From positions 1 to 64,000 of the forward strand of contig CAZAMB010000015.1 of assembly GCA_964486335.1 (NCBI GenBank): 64,000 nucleotides of DNA, given 5' to 3'. Under the pieces are notes generated by a model. That model searched no databases. It was not told the origin of the DNA and worked only from the letters and a program-made list of their open reading frames with translations. Each line of letters starts with the position of its first letter. Position 1 is the first letter of the stretch. A program made the position numbers and the translations under genes. Origin of the DNA: CAZAMB01 sp964486335 (GTDB lineage Bacteria; Planctomycetota; Phycisphaerae; UBA1845). Shown here one piece after another: positions 1 through 8,644 of the stretch.

Positions 1-55
1 TGCTGAAGGAACAGCTCCGAAGTTCCGACCGATAGCCGGCGGACGGTCACCCTAA

Positions 56-71
56 CAGTACAGCGCAAAGT
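56..71. repeat. Left terminal inverted repeat of the IS
   Basis: CAGTACAGCGCAAAGT is the exact reverse complement of 1660-1675. The target duplication CTAA lies directly outside at 52-55. Confidence 0.9.
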
Positions 72-148
72 AAGCTCAAGGGGACGGAGAGTGTGGATCG
101 ATAACTTCTGTCAGGACAAAGATTTTGATTCCTGGCAGGAGCGAGAAC

Positions 149-1679
149 ATGGATGTCGGACAGATTCGCAAGGTTGGGCGTGCGTTGCCGCGGTTCCTGG
201 ATGAGTTTAGTGATTGCTTCGGGCGATGCGATACGCGGAGTTATTTGAAGGTCTACGTCGACGGCCAGATGTCCGAGTTGCACCGCAAGAGCGTGGAGCC
301 GATGGCGTTGCGGGCCGGTGTTCCGCCGCGATCGCTGCAGGCGTTTTTGGGTCTGCTGGAATGGGACGAGGATCGGCTGGTGGATCGGTTGCAACAGACG
401 GTGGCCCGGGATCATGCCCATCCGTGGGCCATCGGGGTGGTGGACGAGACGGGTTGTGACAAGGACGGCGATCACACGGCGTGCGTTCAGCGTCAGTGGT
501 GCGGATCGCTGGGCAAGGTGGAGAACTGTGTGGTCAGTGTCCACACCGGCTATGCGGTGGGAAACTTCCACTGCGTTCTGGATAGTGACCTGTTCGTTCC
601 GAAGGCCTGGGCCGAAGACCCGGTCCGGCGTGCGGAAGTGGGCATGCCCGAGGACGTGACGCACCGATCCAAGCCCGATATCGCTTTGCAACAGATCCGG
701 CACGCGTTGGGCAACGGGATCCGCCTGGCGGCGTGGACCTTCGATGAGCACTACGGCCAAAGTTACGACTTTCTGGACGGACTGGATCGACTCGGCCAGA
801 CCTACGTGGCCGAAGTCCCCTGCACCTTTTGCGGCTGGGCGAAGGAGCCGGCCGTTCTGATTCGCCCCACGCCGCAGGATCGGCGAATGGGCAAGAAACG
901 CCGGTTTCCAAGGCTTTCCAAGACGGCGGCACCGGTGAGCGAAGCGCGGAACCTGCTCCATCACTCCCCCGCGTTTCAGGAACAGGCCTGGACTCCCATT
1001 CATATCAAGAACGGAGAGAAAGGGGCCATCGTCCGTGAGGTCAAGGCGGTGCGGTTCTTCATGCGGCGTGACCGACTGCCCACCCGCGCTCATTGGTTGA
1101 TGGTCACGCGGGATCCAAGCGGCGAACTGAAGTTCTTCGTCTCCAACGCGTCACCCGGTGTTCCCTTGGAATGGCTGCTGTATGTGGCCTATGCCCGCTG
1201 GCCCATTGAACAGTGCTTTCGGGAGGAGAAAGACGAATTGGGGTTCGACCACTTCGAAGTCCGTGGTTGGCAGTCCATCCACCGGCACATGTACCTGTCC
1301 CAGGTGAGCCACCTGTTCCTGAACAAGATGCGCCGGCAACTGGCCAGCGAAGAATCCGCGGCGAACCACGGCACGGTGATCGGTGCGGATGATTTTTCCC
1401 CCGGAAACCGGGAAGCCGCCGCCATATCCGTCCGAGAGCTTGACCGTCGATCAGGTTCGCTACGCGTTGTCTCAGTGGTTCATGGGCCTTCGCTATGGCC
1501 GCCGCGCTCGTCGAATAATTCTCGCCGCCGCCGCGGCGTGGATCGCCTATCACCGCCGCCACAACACTGAGGCCAAACTCAGCCACACCCGGACTACAAT
1601 CAAAGAACTGTCACGACGCGACATCGACCTCGATCAAATCCGCTCGTGTTTGGAGAGCAACTTTGCGCTGTACTGCTAA
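149..1679 (+). pseudogene. IS701-family transposase, frameshifted
   Basis: This is a DDE-type transposase. The first Asp is in VVDETGCDKDGDH, and a late acidic motif lies in WPIEQCFREEKDELGFDHFE. The start at 149 is preceded by CAGGAG at 8 nt; an earlier in-frame ATG at 125 has no such site. The frame is open to about 1400. The expected C-terminal segment (LTVDQVRYALSQWF to the end) then continues in another frame to the TAA at 1677-1679. The switch must occur after a TGA at 1377-1379 in that second frame. The likely site is the T5C5 run at 1393-1402, which carries one base too many. IS701 elements are not known for programmed frameshifting, so I treat this as a broken gene or a homopolymer error. 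If the frame stayed open the product would have about 510 residues. Confidence 0.8.
1660..1675. repeat. Right terminal inverted repeat of the IS
   Basis: ACTTTGCGCTGTACTG matches the left end 16/16 in inverted orientation. The target duplicate CTAA follows at 1676-1679. It also supplies the TAA stop of the transposase reading frame and, on the other strand, the TAG stop of the CHAT gene. Confidence 0.9.
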
Positions 1680-4600
1680 TCCGGCTCACCGGTGAGGACG
1701 AACCCCGCCCAGTAGTATGGATCGGAATAATCGCCCGGTTCGCCTTCGCGCGCGAAATCAGGTCGAGGTCGCATTCCCGCGAGAAAACGCCGAGCCTCCG
1801 CAAGAGCCTGCGACGCATTCATCAGTTCGCCCTGATCAAACTTGGCAATGCCTATTTCCCGGCTGTCATCGTGTGCGCCTAGCAAGTTTTCATAGAACCG
1901 GTTCATCAGTTGATAGGCCGCATCTTGCTTTACATCCCACAGCGTCGCAATAACCGTCGGACACCCCGCATAGAAGCATCCCCAGGGCAAGGTGATCGAA
2001 TTCGTGCCGATCGGCACTGCCAGTTGGGTCTTGCATGCCGCAAAGGAAATAAGACGACAGTCGTCGAGCCGATCGGTCCATTCCTTGAGAACGCGGTCAA
2101 GAGTAAGTGTGTCCCGGTCCAAATCAGGTGGGAGATCGGCGGGCGTCATCATCACGCGCGCGTCGTACGGATTTGTTTTTGACCCTGGAAATCCGTGGGC
2201 GAGAAAATGTATGATTTGCTTCCCTGCCGCGTTCCTCTCAACCTCCTCACGCGTCGCCTTGTCGACTTCCAACAAGCTGACATGATGCCCCCGTGATTCC
2301 GCGCGGGCCCGGATCTCCTGATTATCGACTCCCTTCTGGATGGCCAGCGACGAACCGAGGGTCGGCGTATCTACAAGGTGCATGTCCGCGAAACCGTGAT
2401 CCGTCCCCGATGGTATTGAAACTCCAGCCAACGCAGAACTGGGCCAAGCACTCGGTGGGCCAACCAGCAACAGGTTGGGCTTGGAGGGCGCTTTACGCTG
2501 TTTTTTCCGCGACAGATCACGCAAATGGCTGAACACGTTGGCCGACGGTTCGTAAACGACGTTGATTTGCGAGGAATTTGCTGCTCCTCGCAACGATTTC
2601 TCCGGCGATTTTTTCAATCCATCAAGAACGCCTTGCATGAGCAAATCGAATGGGATCTGCGTGAGAAGCGTGTCCGGAACAACAATGACCCGTTCGGCAC
2701 GTCCCAACCGCTGACGGAGTTCCGCAAGATCATCACCGCTCGCGTCTTCCGCTTTCGGAAGGAACAGCGCACGCCCCAGTTCCGTAGCTAGCGCAGAAAC
2801 ATCCGGTCGACTTTTCGACCCCGGAGGCTTGCCGAGCCATTTCGTGAGCTCGCTCGCGCGGCGTGCGAGTTCCTCGATGTGACGTGGGTCGTCTGCAAGA
2901 ATCCAGCCCCTTGCTTCTGGCTCGCCAGGGGTCGGAGAAATGACGATGGCCGAAATGACTCCGGCGCTCCATTGAATAGACAGAAATACGTCATCTTTCG
3001 ACAGTGACGATCGAAGCGTCTTCCATGCGAAGGGGGATACATACTTCCCTGCTGAACGCATCCTTTGCAGGAGAGCTCCAGCACGAACCTCCTCAACAGC
3101 CTGCATGGCTTCAACGTGACGACCCAGTCGGATCAGCGTGGCGGTCAATTCGGAGGTTGCATAAGCTACTCCCAGCCTTTCACCGAAGACGGCGCGTTGA
3201 AGTTCGCCCCGCGGCTGAGACCGATTGGCCTGATAGACTCCCAACGCCTTGCGAAGTTCACGCTCTGCTTCGTCGTACCGACCGACCGACCGCGAGGCAT
3301 GTCCCAGCAAGGCGTGACCGACGCCCGCTTCCGGGTGGAAATCGCCGAGAATTCGGTCAAGAATCTCGGTGGCATGATCAAGTTTTGACAGTGCCTCCTG
3401 TGGCTTGCCTTCACGAAGATCAAGCGCCGCGAGCATGGCCTCAGCTCGTCCAGCTTCAGCGTCGCGGTGGAGGGACCGACCCACTTCGAGTGCATGCTGG
3501 AGATTCGCCCGCCCTTCGGTCACGTTCCCCATGCGCAACATCGCCACCCCTAGGGCACGCAGATCCCCGGCGGTGTTTTCGGTCGGCGATTTACTTGATT
3601 GTTGGACAGACTCGGTCCACTGCTCTAGGAATCTCTCCGCTTCTGTTTCGCGCCCCTGTGCGATCAAAATTTCTGCAAGCAAAGCGAGACCTTCAATTCT
3701 GGCTTGCGAACTGTCGGGCGTCAGCTTTTGCCGAAGCTCCAGGGATTCGCGACAATTCTTTTCGCAATCGTCCAATTGTCCAAGGTACAACTCGACCTTG
3801 GCAAGATCGTGCAGAACTGACGCGCTCTCAAGCGGGTCGCGAGTTGCGGACTCTGAATCTCCTTGCGCCCGCACTTGTTTCAGATGTTCATACGCATCCT
3901 GCAATCGGCCAAGGCCGATTTCAACTGCCGCAAGGTCGTGCAGCGCTCGTAGAGCCGACGGATGAGTCCGCCCCAGCGTCTGTTCGGCGATCAAATACGC
4001 CTTCTCAGCCACGAGAATTGCTTGAGCATGATTCTCGGCCTCACGCAGGGCTGGAAGCTGCTTCGAGAGGTCGTCGAGCTTCTGCTGCGGTGACGATCCT
4101 TTCGATGGAGTGAGAACGACCCGTAGGCCTTCAAGCTTGGTTGCTCGTTCGGGAGCCAAGCTGCGAAGTCGCGGGAGAAGGCGATCACACTCCACGCCGT
4201 CGCCCAGTAGAAGATGCGCGAGACCCGCATTAAACATCGCGACGTCCTGATCGGGCTCCAATTTCAGTGCTCGTTGCGCCGCCGCCAGTCCGTCAGCAAC
4301 AAGACGGCGGTCAGCGTGATCCAAGTCAATCAGCACCGCCGCCAAGTTGGCATGCCCATCGGCATCGTTCGGGCGCTGGCGGAGATACGCCTCAAAATGC
4401 CGCCGGGCCTGATCAAGGTCCTGATCTTCATAGCAGGCGATTCCGAGATTGAACAGGATCGTGACATTTTCCGGGTCAAGCTTGAGGGCACGCTCATAAT
4501 GGCGCCGTTCGTCCGGGCCCCGTCCAAGCTCCCCGCAGGCAATGCCCAGGTGCATCCAGGCAGCAGGGTTGTCCGGCTGGGCTCGAACCACGAACTCATA

Positions 4601-5851
4601 TTCAGCGGCGGAGTCCTCGAAGTGTTTCAGTCGATGCAGAGTGACACCGCGACCAAAGTGAGCGTCGATCGATTCGGGCGTTAGCTCTAAAGCTCGATCG
4701 AAAGCCGCGAGCGCTTTGTCTTGATCACCCAAGAGACCGCGCATTGTCCCAAGACCCACCCACATTTCGGCGTTCTCGTCCTGCGGATGACCTCTCAGCC
4801 TGTCCTCGATGCCCCTTGCCGCTTGCTCCGAATTTTTCCTGTCTTCCTCACTTGACACCGCCTGATCGGCATTCTGAACAAACCTCGACGTGCGCGCCGC
4901 GACAAGCAGTGTGTCGACCCCGGTGAGCGATGGTTCCAGCTTAAGCCCTTGCTCGAAGTCCGCGATCGCTTTTTCGATCAACCCAGTCCGTCGGTACGCC
5001 TCTCCGCGCGCGGCATAGACCTCCGCGAGTTTGTCATCCATCGACAACGCTTGCGAGAAGTCCGCGATCGCAAGTTGATATTTCTCAATTCGAAAATAGG
5101 CTTCGCCCCGTCCGCGATACGCTGCCGGCTTCTTCGCATCAATGCCAATGACCCGACTGTAATCGGCAATTGCCAGTTCGGGTTTACCGACCTTGCGATA
5201 CAGATCGGCACGAATGTAAAGTGGTCGAGGAGAACTTGAGTCGAATTCGATGCCCTTCGAGTAGTCCGCAATTGCCTGGTCGGCGTTCCCCAGTTTCCGA
5301 TGGATGTTCCCCCGGGCAAAATACGCGGCCGCGTACTTGGGGTCCAGTGCGATGGCCTTGTTCACGTCGCTAAGAGCGCCCTCGGTCTGACCGCCTGCCA
5401 AATATGACTCCCCACGCGTTCGGAACGCGCGGGCAAGCATCGGGTCAAGCTCTATCGCCGTGGTGCTATCCGCGATAGCCTCTTTCAGATGCTCCAACAG
5501 CCGATGCGCCTCTGCGCGACCGGCCCATGCTCTAGCAAGTTTCGAGTCAAGGCGAAGAGCTGCGCCAAAATCCTCAATCGCCTTTGCATATTGCCGCTTC
5601 GCAACCCAAGCGATTCCCCTCCCAGAGTAAGCTTGTGCCGACCGCGGATCGTGCTGCAACGCTTCATCGCTCGCTGCAATCGCCTCATCCCAACGCCTTT
5701 CATCTCTCAAACTCTGGGCCCGCCCTAGTGCGCCCTTTGCGGCGTCCGTTTCCGCCTGCGACACGGGCCGATCTTGTTGCGCACCGGCACCGAGGATGGC
5801 GGTGACTGTCAACCCAAACACTACTCCGAACCGATGCGCGGGGCGTGACAT
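1676..5851 (-). CDS. TPR-CHAT caspase-like protease, exported or membrane-anchored
   Basis: 1391 residues. GGAGGT lies 5 nt before the chosen ATG. A hydrophobic N-terminal segment (FGVVFGLTVTAILGAG) suggests a signal peptide or anchor. Roughly residues 35-950 are tetratricopeptide repeats, including clear units such as AIADYSKGIEFD, and the C-terminal third is a CHAT domain. The caspase-like dyad is intact: His1219 in FLAHG and Cys1273 in SFAACKTQ. CHAT proteins are clan CD peptidases that often cleave a partner protein. It is the last gene of a sigma/anti-sigma operon, so its substrate may be the neighbouring anti-sigma factor (inference). The stop codon lies in the target duplication of the IS and the protein end (YYWAGFVLTGEPD) looks natural, so it is not truncated. 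Confidence 0.88.
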   Translation of the reverse strand: MSRPAHRFGVVFGLTVTAILGAGAQQDRPVSQAETDAAKGALGRAQSLRDERRWDEAIAASDEALQHDPRSAQAYSGRGIAWVAKRQYAKAIEDFGAALRLDSKLARAWAGRAEAHRLLEHLKEAIADSTTAIELDPMLARAFRTRGESYLAGGQTEGALSDVNKAIALDPKYAAAYFARGNIHRKLGNADQAIADYSKGIEFDSSSPRPLYIRADLYRKVGKPELAIADYSRVIGIDAKKPAAYRGRGEAYFRIEKYQLAIADFSQALSMDDKLAEVYAARGEAYRRTGLIEKAIADFEQGLKLEPSLTGVDTLLVAARTSRFVQNADQAVSSEEDRKNSEQAARGIEDRLRGHPQDENAEMWVGLGTMRGLLGDQDKALAAFDRALELTPESIDAHFGRGVTLHRLKHFEDSAAEYEFVVRAQPDNPAAWMHLGIACGELGRGPDERRHYERALKLDPENVTILFNLGIACYEDQDLDQARRHFEAYLRQRPNDADGHANLAAVLIDLDHADRRLVADGLAAAQRALKLEPDQDVAMFNAGLAHLLLGDGVECDRLLPRLRSLAPERATKLEGLRVVLTPSKGSSPQQKLDDLSKQLPALREAENHAQAILVAEKAYLIAEQTLGRTHPSALRALHDLAAVEIGLGRLQDAYEHLKQVRAQGDSESATRDPLESASVLHDLAKVELYLGQLDDCEKNCRESLELRQKLTPDSSQARIEGLALLAEILIAQGRETEAERFLEQWTESVQQSSKSPTENTAGDLRALGVAMLRMGNVTEGRANLQHALEVGRSLHRDAEAGRAEAMLAALDLREGKPQEALSKLDHATEILDRILGDFHPEAGVGHALLGHASRSVGRYDEAERELRKALGVYQANRSQPRGELQRAVFGERLGVAYATSELTATLIRLGRHVEAMQAVEEVRAGALLQRMRSAGKYVSPFAWKTLRSSLSKDDVFLSIQWSAGVISAIVISPTPGEPEARGWILADDPRHIEELARRASELTKWLGKPPGSKSRPDVSALATELGRALFLPKAEDASGDDLAELRQRLGRAERVIVVPDTLLTQIPFDLLMQGVLDGLKKSPEKSLRGAANSSQINVVYEPSANVFSHLRDLSRKKQRKAPSKPNLLLVGPPSAWPSSALAGVSIPSGTDHGFADMHLVDTPTLGSSLAIQKGVDNQEIRARAESRGHHVSLLEVDKATREEVERNAAGKQIIHFLAHGFPGSKTNPYDARVMMTPADLPPDLDRDTLTLDRVLKEWTDRLDDCRLISFAACKTQLAVPIGTNSITLPWGCFYAGCPTVIATLWDVKQDAAYQLMNRFYENLLGAHDDSREIGIAKFDQGELMNASQALAEARRFLAGMRPRPDFAREGEPGDYSDPYYWAGFVLTGEPD

Positions 5852-5899
5852 TTCTGACCTCCGCGAGCCATCGACACCAGAACAAAAGTGCTCAGCCAT

Positions 5900-6715
5900 T
5901 CACGGGTTTGTTTTCAATTCGAGTACATAGACATCGCAGCCGAAGCGCTTTTGAATCTGGGTTCGTGCATTCTGCAAGGAGCGCTCCAGAGCGTCGCCGA
6001 CCGCGTTAGCAGGTGTCTGAAGGAGAATCTCCGCCTCTTCGGGGAAAGCATGCGCGCCAGCGAGCACAAACACATGCGTTCGATGGCACTGCGAATCGTC
6101 GGAACCAAAAGCGTTCACGCTTCCGTGCCAAACGTCGGAAACGAGTTGAGTCGAGCCTGTAGAAACGCCATTGGGCGCCAACGCTATTGCGCCCCTACAG
6201 TCACGCACCGCAAGTCGAACGAACGCCGGGTTCTTGAGTTCAACCGTTATTCGGAAGAACTCTTCCGGTGCTCCCATTGTCCCCGACTCCACCATAGAGC
6301 CCGCTGCGACAATGTACCGCCCATGCGGCGAACCCGACGGCCAAAAAACGAACAGTGCAAGACATGCCGCTGCGGCGCTAACCCCAAGGAATGCGAAAAC
6401 CGCGCCCGGGCCAATCCTTCGCGGTTTCGCTGGCCGAAATCGCAACAAATTTTCCGCCTCCGGCGCCATTGCGGCTCCAACACCCGCTCGCACGCGGCCC
6501 TCGATCTCTGCATCATTGATCTCCAGTGAGGGGTCACCGGCGGCCAACGGCGCAAGGCAATCGCCAACCGCAACGACCGTGGAGAACTTGTCGCGACACG
6601 TCTCGCACGAATCCAGATGGATGCGCACTTTGTCTTTCGCATCGTCCGACAACGAAACCGTTCGCGGCGAAGCCGCGATCAATGCCAGGATGTCGTCACA
6701 AGCGGAATGAATCAT
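5900..6715 (-). CDS. Zinc-finger anti-sigma factor, single-pass membrane protein
   Basis: 271 residues. An N-terminal zf-HC2-like motif HLDSCETC (HxxxCxxC, about residues 33-40) is typical of zinc-binding anti-sigma domains. One transmembrane segment follows at about residues 105-125 (FAFLGVSAAAACLALFVF), then an extracytoplasmic domain of unknown fold. The ATG overlaps the stop of the upstream sigma gene by 4 nt, implying translational coupling. By family analogy it holds the sigma factor at the membrane. The gene downstream encodes a CHAT protease, which could provide regulated proteolysis of this protein. A truncated paralogue of its first 80 residues lies at 7526-7774. Confidence 0.82.
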   Translation of the reverse strand: MIHSACDDILALIAASPRTVSLSDDAKDKVRIHLDSCETCRDKFSTVVAVGDCLAPLAAGDPSLEINDAEIEGRVRAGVGAAMAPEAENLLRFRPAKPRRIGPGAVFAFLGVSAAAACLALFVFWPSGSPHGRYIVAAGSMVESGTMGAPEEFFRITVELKNPAFVRLAVRDCRGAIALAPNGVSTGSTQLVSDVWHGSVNAFGSDDSQCHRTHVFVLAGAHAFPEEAEILLQTPANAVGDALERSLQNARTQIQKRFGCDVYVLELKTNP

Positions 6716-7353
6716 GAGGCCTCCCCCATGTAGCCGAGTATCACCTCTGCCAATTCAATGCCGAGGCTCAACTTCGCGCGCCTTTGGAGCATGTAAATGG
6801 CTTCGATGCTAGTTTGCAGTTTGTCCGCAATCTCTTGCGGCGAAAGCCTGTCCTTGTAACGCAGCTTGAAGGCCATCTTTTGCTTCTCAGGAAGGCGCTC
6901 GACCACGGCATAAGTGCATTCGATCAAGAACTCAATGCCCTTTGCCGTCCAGGATTGATCCTCGTCGTTTACGATCTTCTCAATCGGCTCCGGCTCGTTT
7001 CCTACGACCGCGCTCGCGTCAACCGCTTCGTGCCGACTGGAGTGATGTGCCCGCACGATGTTCAGGGCTTCATTTGTCACAATCTTCGAAAGCCATGCCT
7101 TGACGTTTCCATCACACGTGTGCATCGCCCGGGTCGCTTTCATCGAGGCTTCTTGCACCACATCGAGGATTTCGTCATTTCTGTGAAGGACGCGCCGGGC
7201 GCATGCAACCATCAATCCTCTATGCCGCATGAGCAGCTCCTCTGCCACCGCACGCCACTCCTCCACGGCGGGGTGCCGCTCTTTCACTCGCGCAAGCAGC
7301 TCGGCATCGGACCAATGGTCCAGCTTCGCCGAGGCTGCCTTCGCTCTGCCCAT
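6712..7353 (-). CDS. ECF-like RNA polymerase sigma factor
   Basis: 213 residues. A region-2-like segment lies at about residues 45-105 (RHRGLMVACARRV, ILDVVQEASMKA, KAWLSKIVTNEALN). A region-4 helix-turn-helix lies near residues 155-205 (LPEKQKMAFKLRYKDRLS, PQEIADKLQTS). This two-domain layout is that of an extracytoplasmic-function sigma factor. It is the first gene of the operon with the anti-sigma factor (4-nt overlap) and the TPR-CHAT protease. A weak AGAAGAG sequence precedes the ATG. Its target promoters are unknown; such factors usually also activate their own operon. Confidence 0.85.
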   Translation of the reverse strand: MGRAKAASAKLDHWSDAELLARVKERHPAVEEWRAVAEELLMRHRGLMVACARRVLHRNDEILDVVQEASMKATRAMHTCDGNVKAWLSKIVTNEALNIVRAHHSSRHEAVDASAVVGNEPEPIEKIVNDEDQSWTAKGIEFLIECTYAVVERLPEKQKMAFKLRYKDRLSPQEIADKLQTSIEAIYMLQRRAKLSLGIELAEVILGYMGEAS

Positions 7354-7525
7354 TTCGAGAACTCTTCTACGCTCGTGATTTCAACCCACCCCTCGATTTT
7401 CTGGCACCACGTGCGGGAACGCAAGGAAAGCAACCTGTCGATCGCCAACGGTTACGAGGAACCCGCAAAACAACGACTCCCGACCCACTCCTGACACTCG
7501 GGCTGCCGTCCAAAGCCGGTCAAGC
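7354..7525. other. Spacer upstream of the sigma operon
   Basis: 172 nt between the sigma factor start and the stop of the truncated anti-sigma paralogue. It must contain the promoter of the sigma/anti-sigma/CHAT operon unless that operon reads through from 7774. I could not identify a convincing -35/-10 pair or a terminator here. Confidence 0.3.
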
Positions 7526-7774
7526 CTACGATGCTACCGCAACTCCGATACCTGCCCGCACGCGAGCCGCGATCTCCGCCTCGGTCAACCGTGTGGGCGC
7601 CTCCTTCACCGAGCTTGCAAGGCAAGAGCCAACCGCAACCACCGTCGCAAAACTGTCGCGGCATGCCCGGCACGCCTCAAAATGATCGTACAGCAGGCGC
7701 TTCGCACCCACTGGCATGAGTGTGCCCCGCGGCGTTCCCGCAATTAACGAGAGTATCTCTTCGCACCCGATCAC
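7526..7774 (-). pseudogene. Truncated paralogue of the zinc-finger anti-sigma factor
   Basis: 82 residues from a GTG preceded by AGGAG at 6 nt. It aligns end to end with residues 1-80 of the anti-sigma factor at 5900-6715. It shares the HFEACRAC zinc motif, the FATVVAVGSCLA segment and ARVRAGIGVAVA, then stops at TAG before any membrane segment. It may be the remnant of a duplicated sigma/anti-sigma pair, or a small soluble zinc-finger protein that titrates the sigma factor. The good ribosome site leaves the second option open. Confidence 0.65.
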
Positions 7775-8050
7775 GCCGGTCTCCTGCTCAGGGCCTGGGA
7801 TGAACCGATGGTCTGCGACCGTTGGCCGCCGAACAGGCTCTGCGGCCCTTCCACCGCAACGTGGTGCGGCTAGACGACCCAAGGCAGGCGAGCACGCCCC
7901 GATCACATCCGATTCGCTTTTCCTTAGACAGGGCTCACAGGTCTGGTGGAAAGTGCCAGCGCCGGCCGACACCGCCGCCCACGGCCTCGCTTTTGCTCGC
8001 CCTCGCCCCGTTTGAGGTCGGCGACGAGGTTCTCCGCCCCCCTTCAGGCA

Positions 8051-8095
8051 GCAAGAAGCCCGCCACCCGCCTGCGGCGGGCGTCATGCTTCTTGC
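8051..8095. repeat. Nested inverted repeat (9 bp + 6 bp)
   Basis: GCAAGAAGC at 8051-8059 pairs with GCTTCTTGC at 8087-8095. CCCGCC at 8059-8064 pairs with GGCGGG at 8075-8080. No T-run follows on either strand, so it is not a standard intrinsic terminator. Confidence 0.6.
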
Positions 8096-8141
8096 AACAG
8101 CCCCCGCCTCGCCACCGAGAACCTAGCCGCCGTTTTTTTCT

Positions 8142-8193
8142 GAGAGTCCATCTACGGTCTTCAAGAGGGTCGAAAGACCGTAGATGGCCTCTC
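8142..8193. repeat. Long inverted repeat, 5 + 14 bp stem
   Basis: CCATCTACGGTCTT at 8148-8161 is perfectly complementary to 8174-8187 across a 12-nt loop. After a single T-C mismatch the stem continues with GAGAG (8142-8146) and CTCTC (8189-8193). A T7 run lies on the 5' side on the + strand, not the 3' side, so it does not fit an intrinsic terminator in either direction. It lies about 95 nt upstream of the first accessory gene and could be an operator, a structured leader or a replication or transfer site. Confidence 0.65.
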
Positions 8194-8287
8194 AAAGTGC
8201 TGTGCCCGCCTTGAGACAAGCGATCGCGGTGGTAACGAACTCGGTCTGGCTGCAAGCGCCCGACCCAAACCGAAGGAGGAACGAAAC

Positions 8288-8596
8288 ATGAAGCTGTTGA
8301 CCACAGAAACACGCGAGCGATTGCCTAAGCTGTACGAAACACAAGACGAGAAGGACCCTGTGTTGCAGGTGAAGTTCTTCACGCCGTGGACTTCGTGGAC
8401 CTGGTACGCATCGGAATTCGACGGAGAAGATCTTTTCTTCGGTCTAGTCGAAGGCTTCGAAACCGAGTGGGGTTACTTCAGCCTGAAGGAGCTCGAAGCC
8501 GCCCGCGGACCCGGCGGATTGCAGATAGAGCGTGACCTGTACTTTGAGCCGACGCCGGCCAGTGAGATCAATGCTCGTCACGCGTCTGTAAAATAA
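8288..8596 (+). CDS. DUF2958 family protein
   Basis: 102 residues with the characteristic conserved core VKFFTP, WTWYASEFDGEDLFFGLVEG, GYFSLKELE and IERDLYFEPTPASEI that defines DUF2958. No biochemical function is established. The family is common on plasmids and conjugative elements, in the accessory block beside anti-restriction and replication genes. A strong AAGGAGG site lies 8 nt before the ATG. It is followed in the same direction by another small accessory gene 48 nt on. Confidence 0.85.
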   Translation: MKLLTTETRERLPKLYETQDEKDPVLQVKFFTPWTSWTWYASEFDGEDLFFGLVEGFETEWGYFSLKELEAARGPGGLQIERDLYFEPTPASEINARHASVK

Positions 8597-8602
8597 CAAC
8601 CG

Positions 8603-8625
8603 ACCGGCCGGAATCCCCGGCCGGT
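8603..8625 (+). repeat. GC-rich intercistronic hairpin
   Basis: ACCGGCCGG at 8603-8611 pairs with CCGGCCGGT at 8617-8625 across a 5-nt loop. It lies between the DUF2958 gene and the next gene, with no following T-run. It could stabilise the upstream transcript end or attenuate read-through. Confidence 0.6.
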
Positions 8626-8644
8626 TCATCGGAGGAAAAGAAAC

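Larger units (their letters stand above)
56..1675 (+). mobile_element. IS701-like insertion sequence
   Basis: The element is bounded by perfect 16-bp terminal inverted repeats at 56-71 and 1660-1675 and flanked by CTAA at 52-55 and 1676-1679. A 4-bp YTAR target duplication is characteristic of the IS701 family, and the encoded protein has the IS701/IS4-like DDE layout. It inserted exactly over the TAG stop of the leftward CHAT gene without removing it, because CTA is part of the duplicated target. The single large gene inside is frameshifted, so this copy is probably not autonomous. Confidence 0.9.
7775..8287. other. Gene-free stretch with two large inverted repeats
   Basis: About 510 nt with no credible gene. 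The left part is GC-rich without recognisable signals. The right part contains two nested or long inverted repeats, listed separately. The last bases before 8288 carry AAGGAGGAACGAAAC, the ribosome site of the next gene. The boundary between the sigma/CHAT region and the conjugative element may lie here, but no junction sequence was found. Confidence 0.5.

Noticed and set aside
3004..4113. Long + strand frame of 369 codons opposite the TPR-CHAT gene
   Set aside because: It mirrors a clearly coding gene on the other strand, has no domain and no ribosome site; high GC gives long antisense frames.
8142..8193. Long hairpin as an intrinsic terminator
   Set aside because: No T-run follows the stem on either strand.
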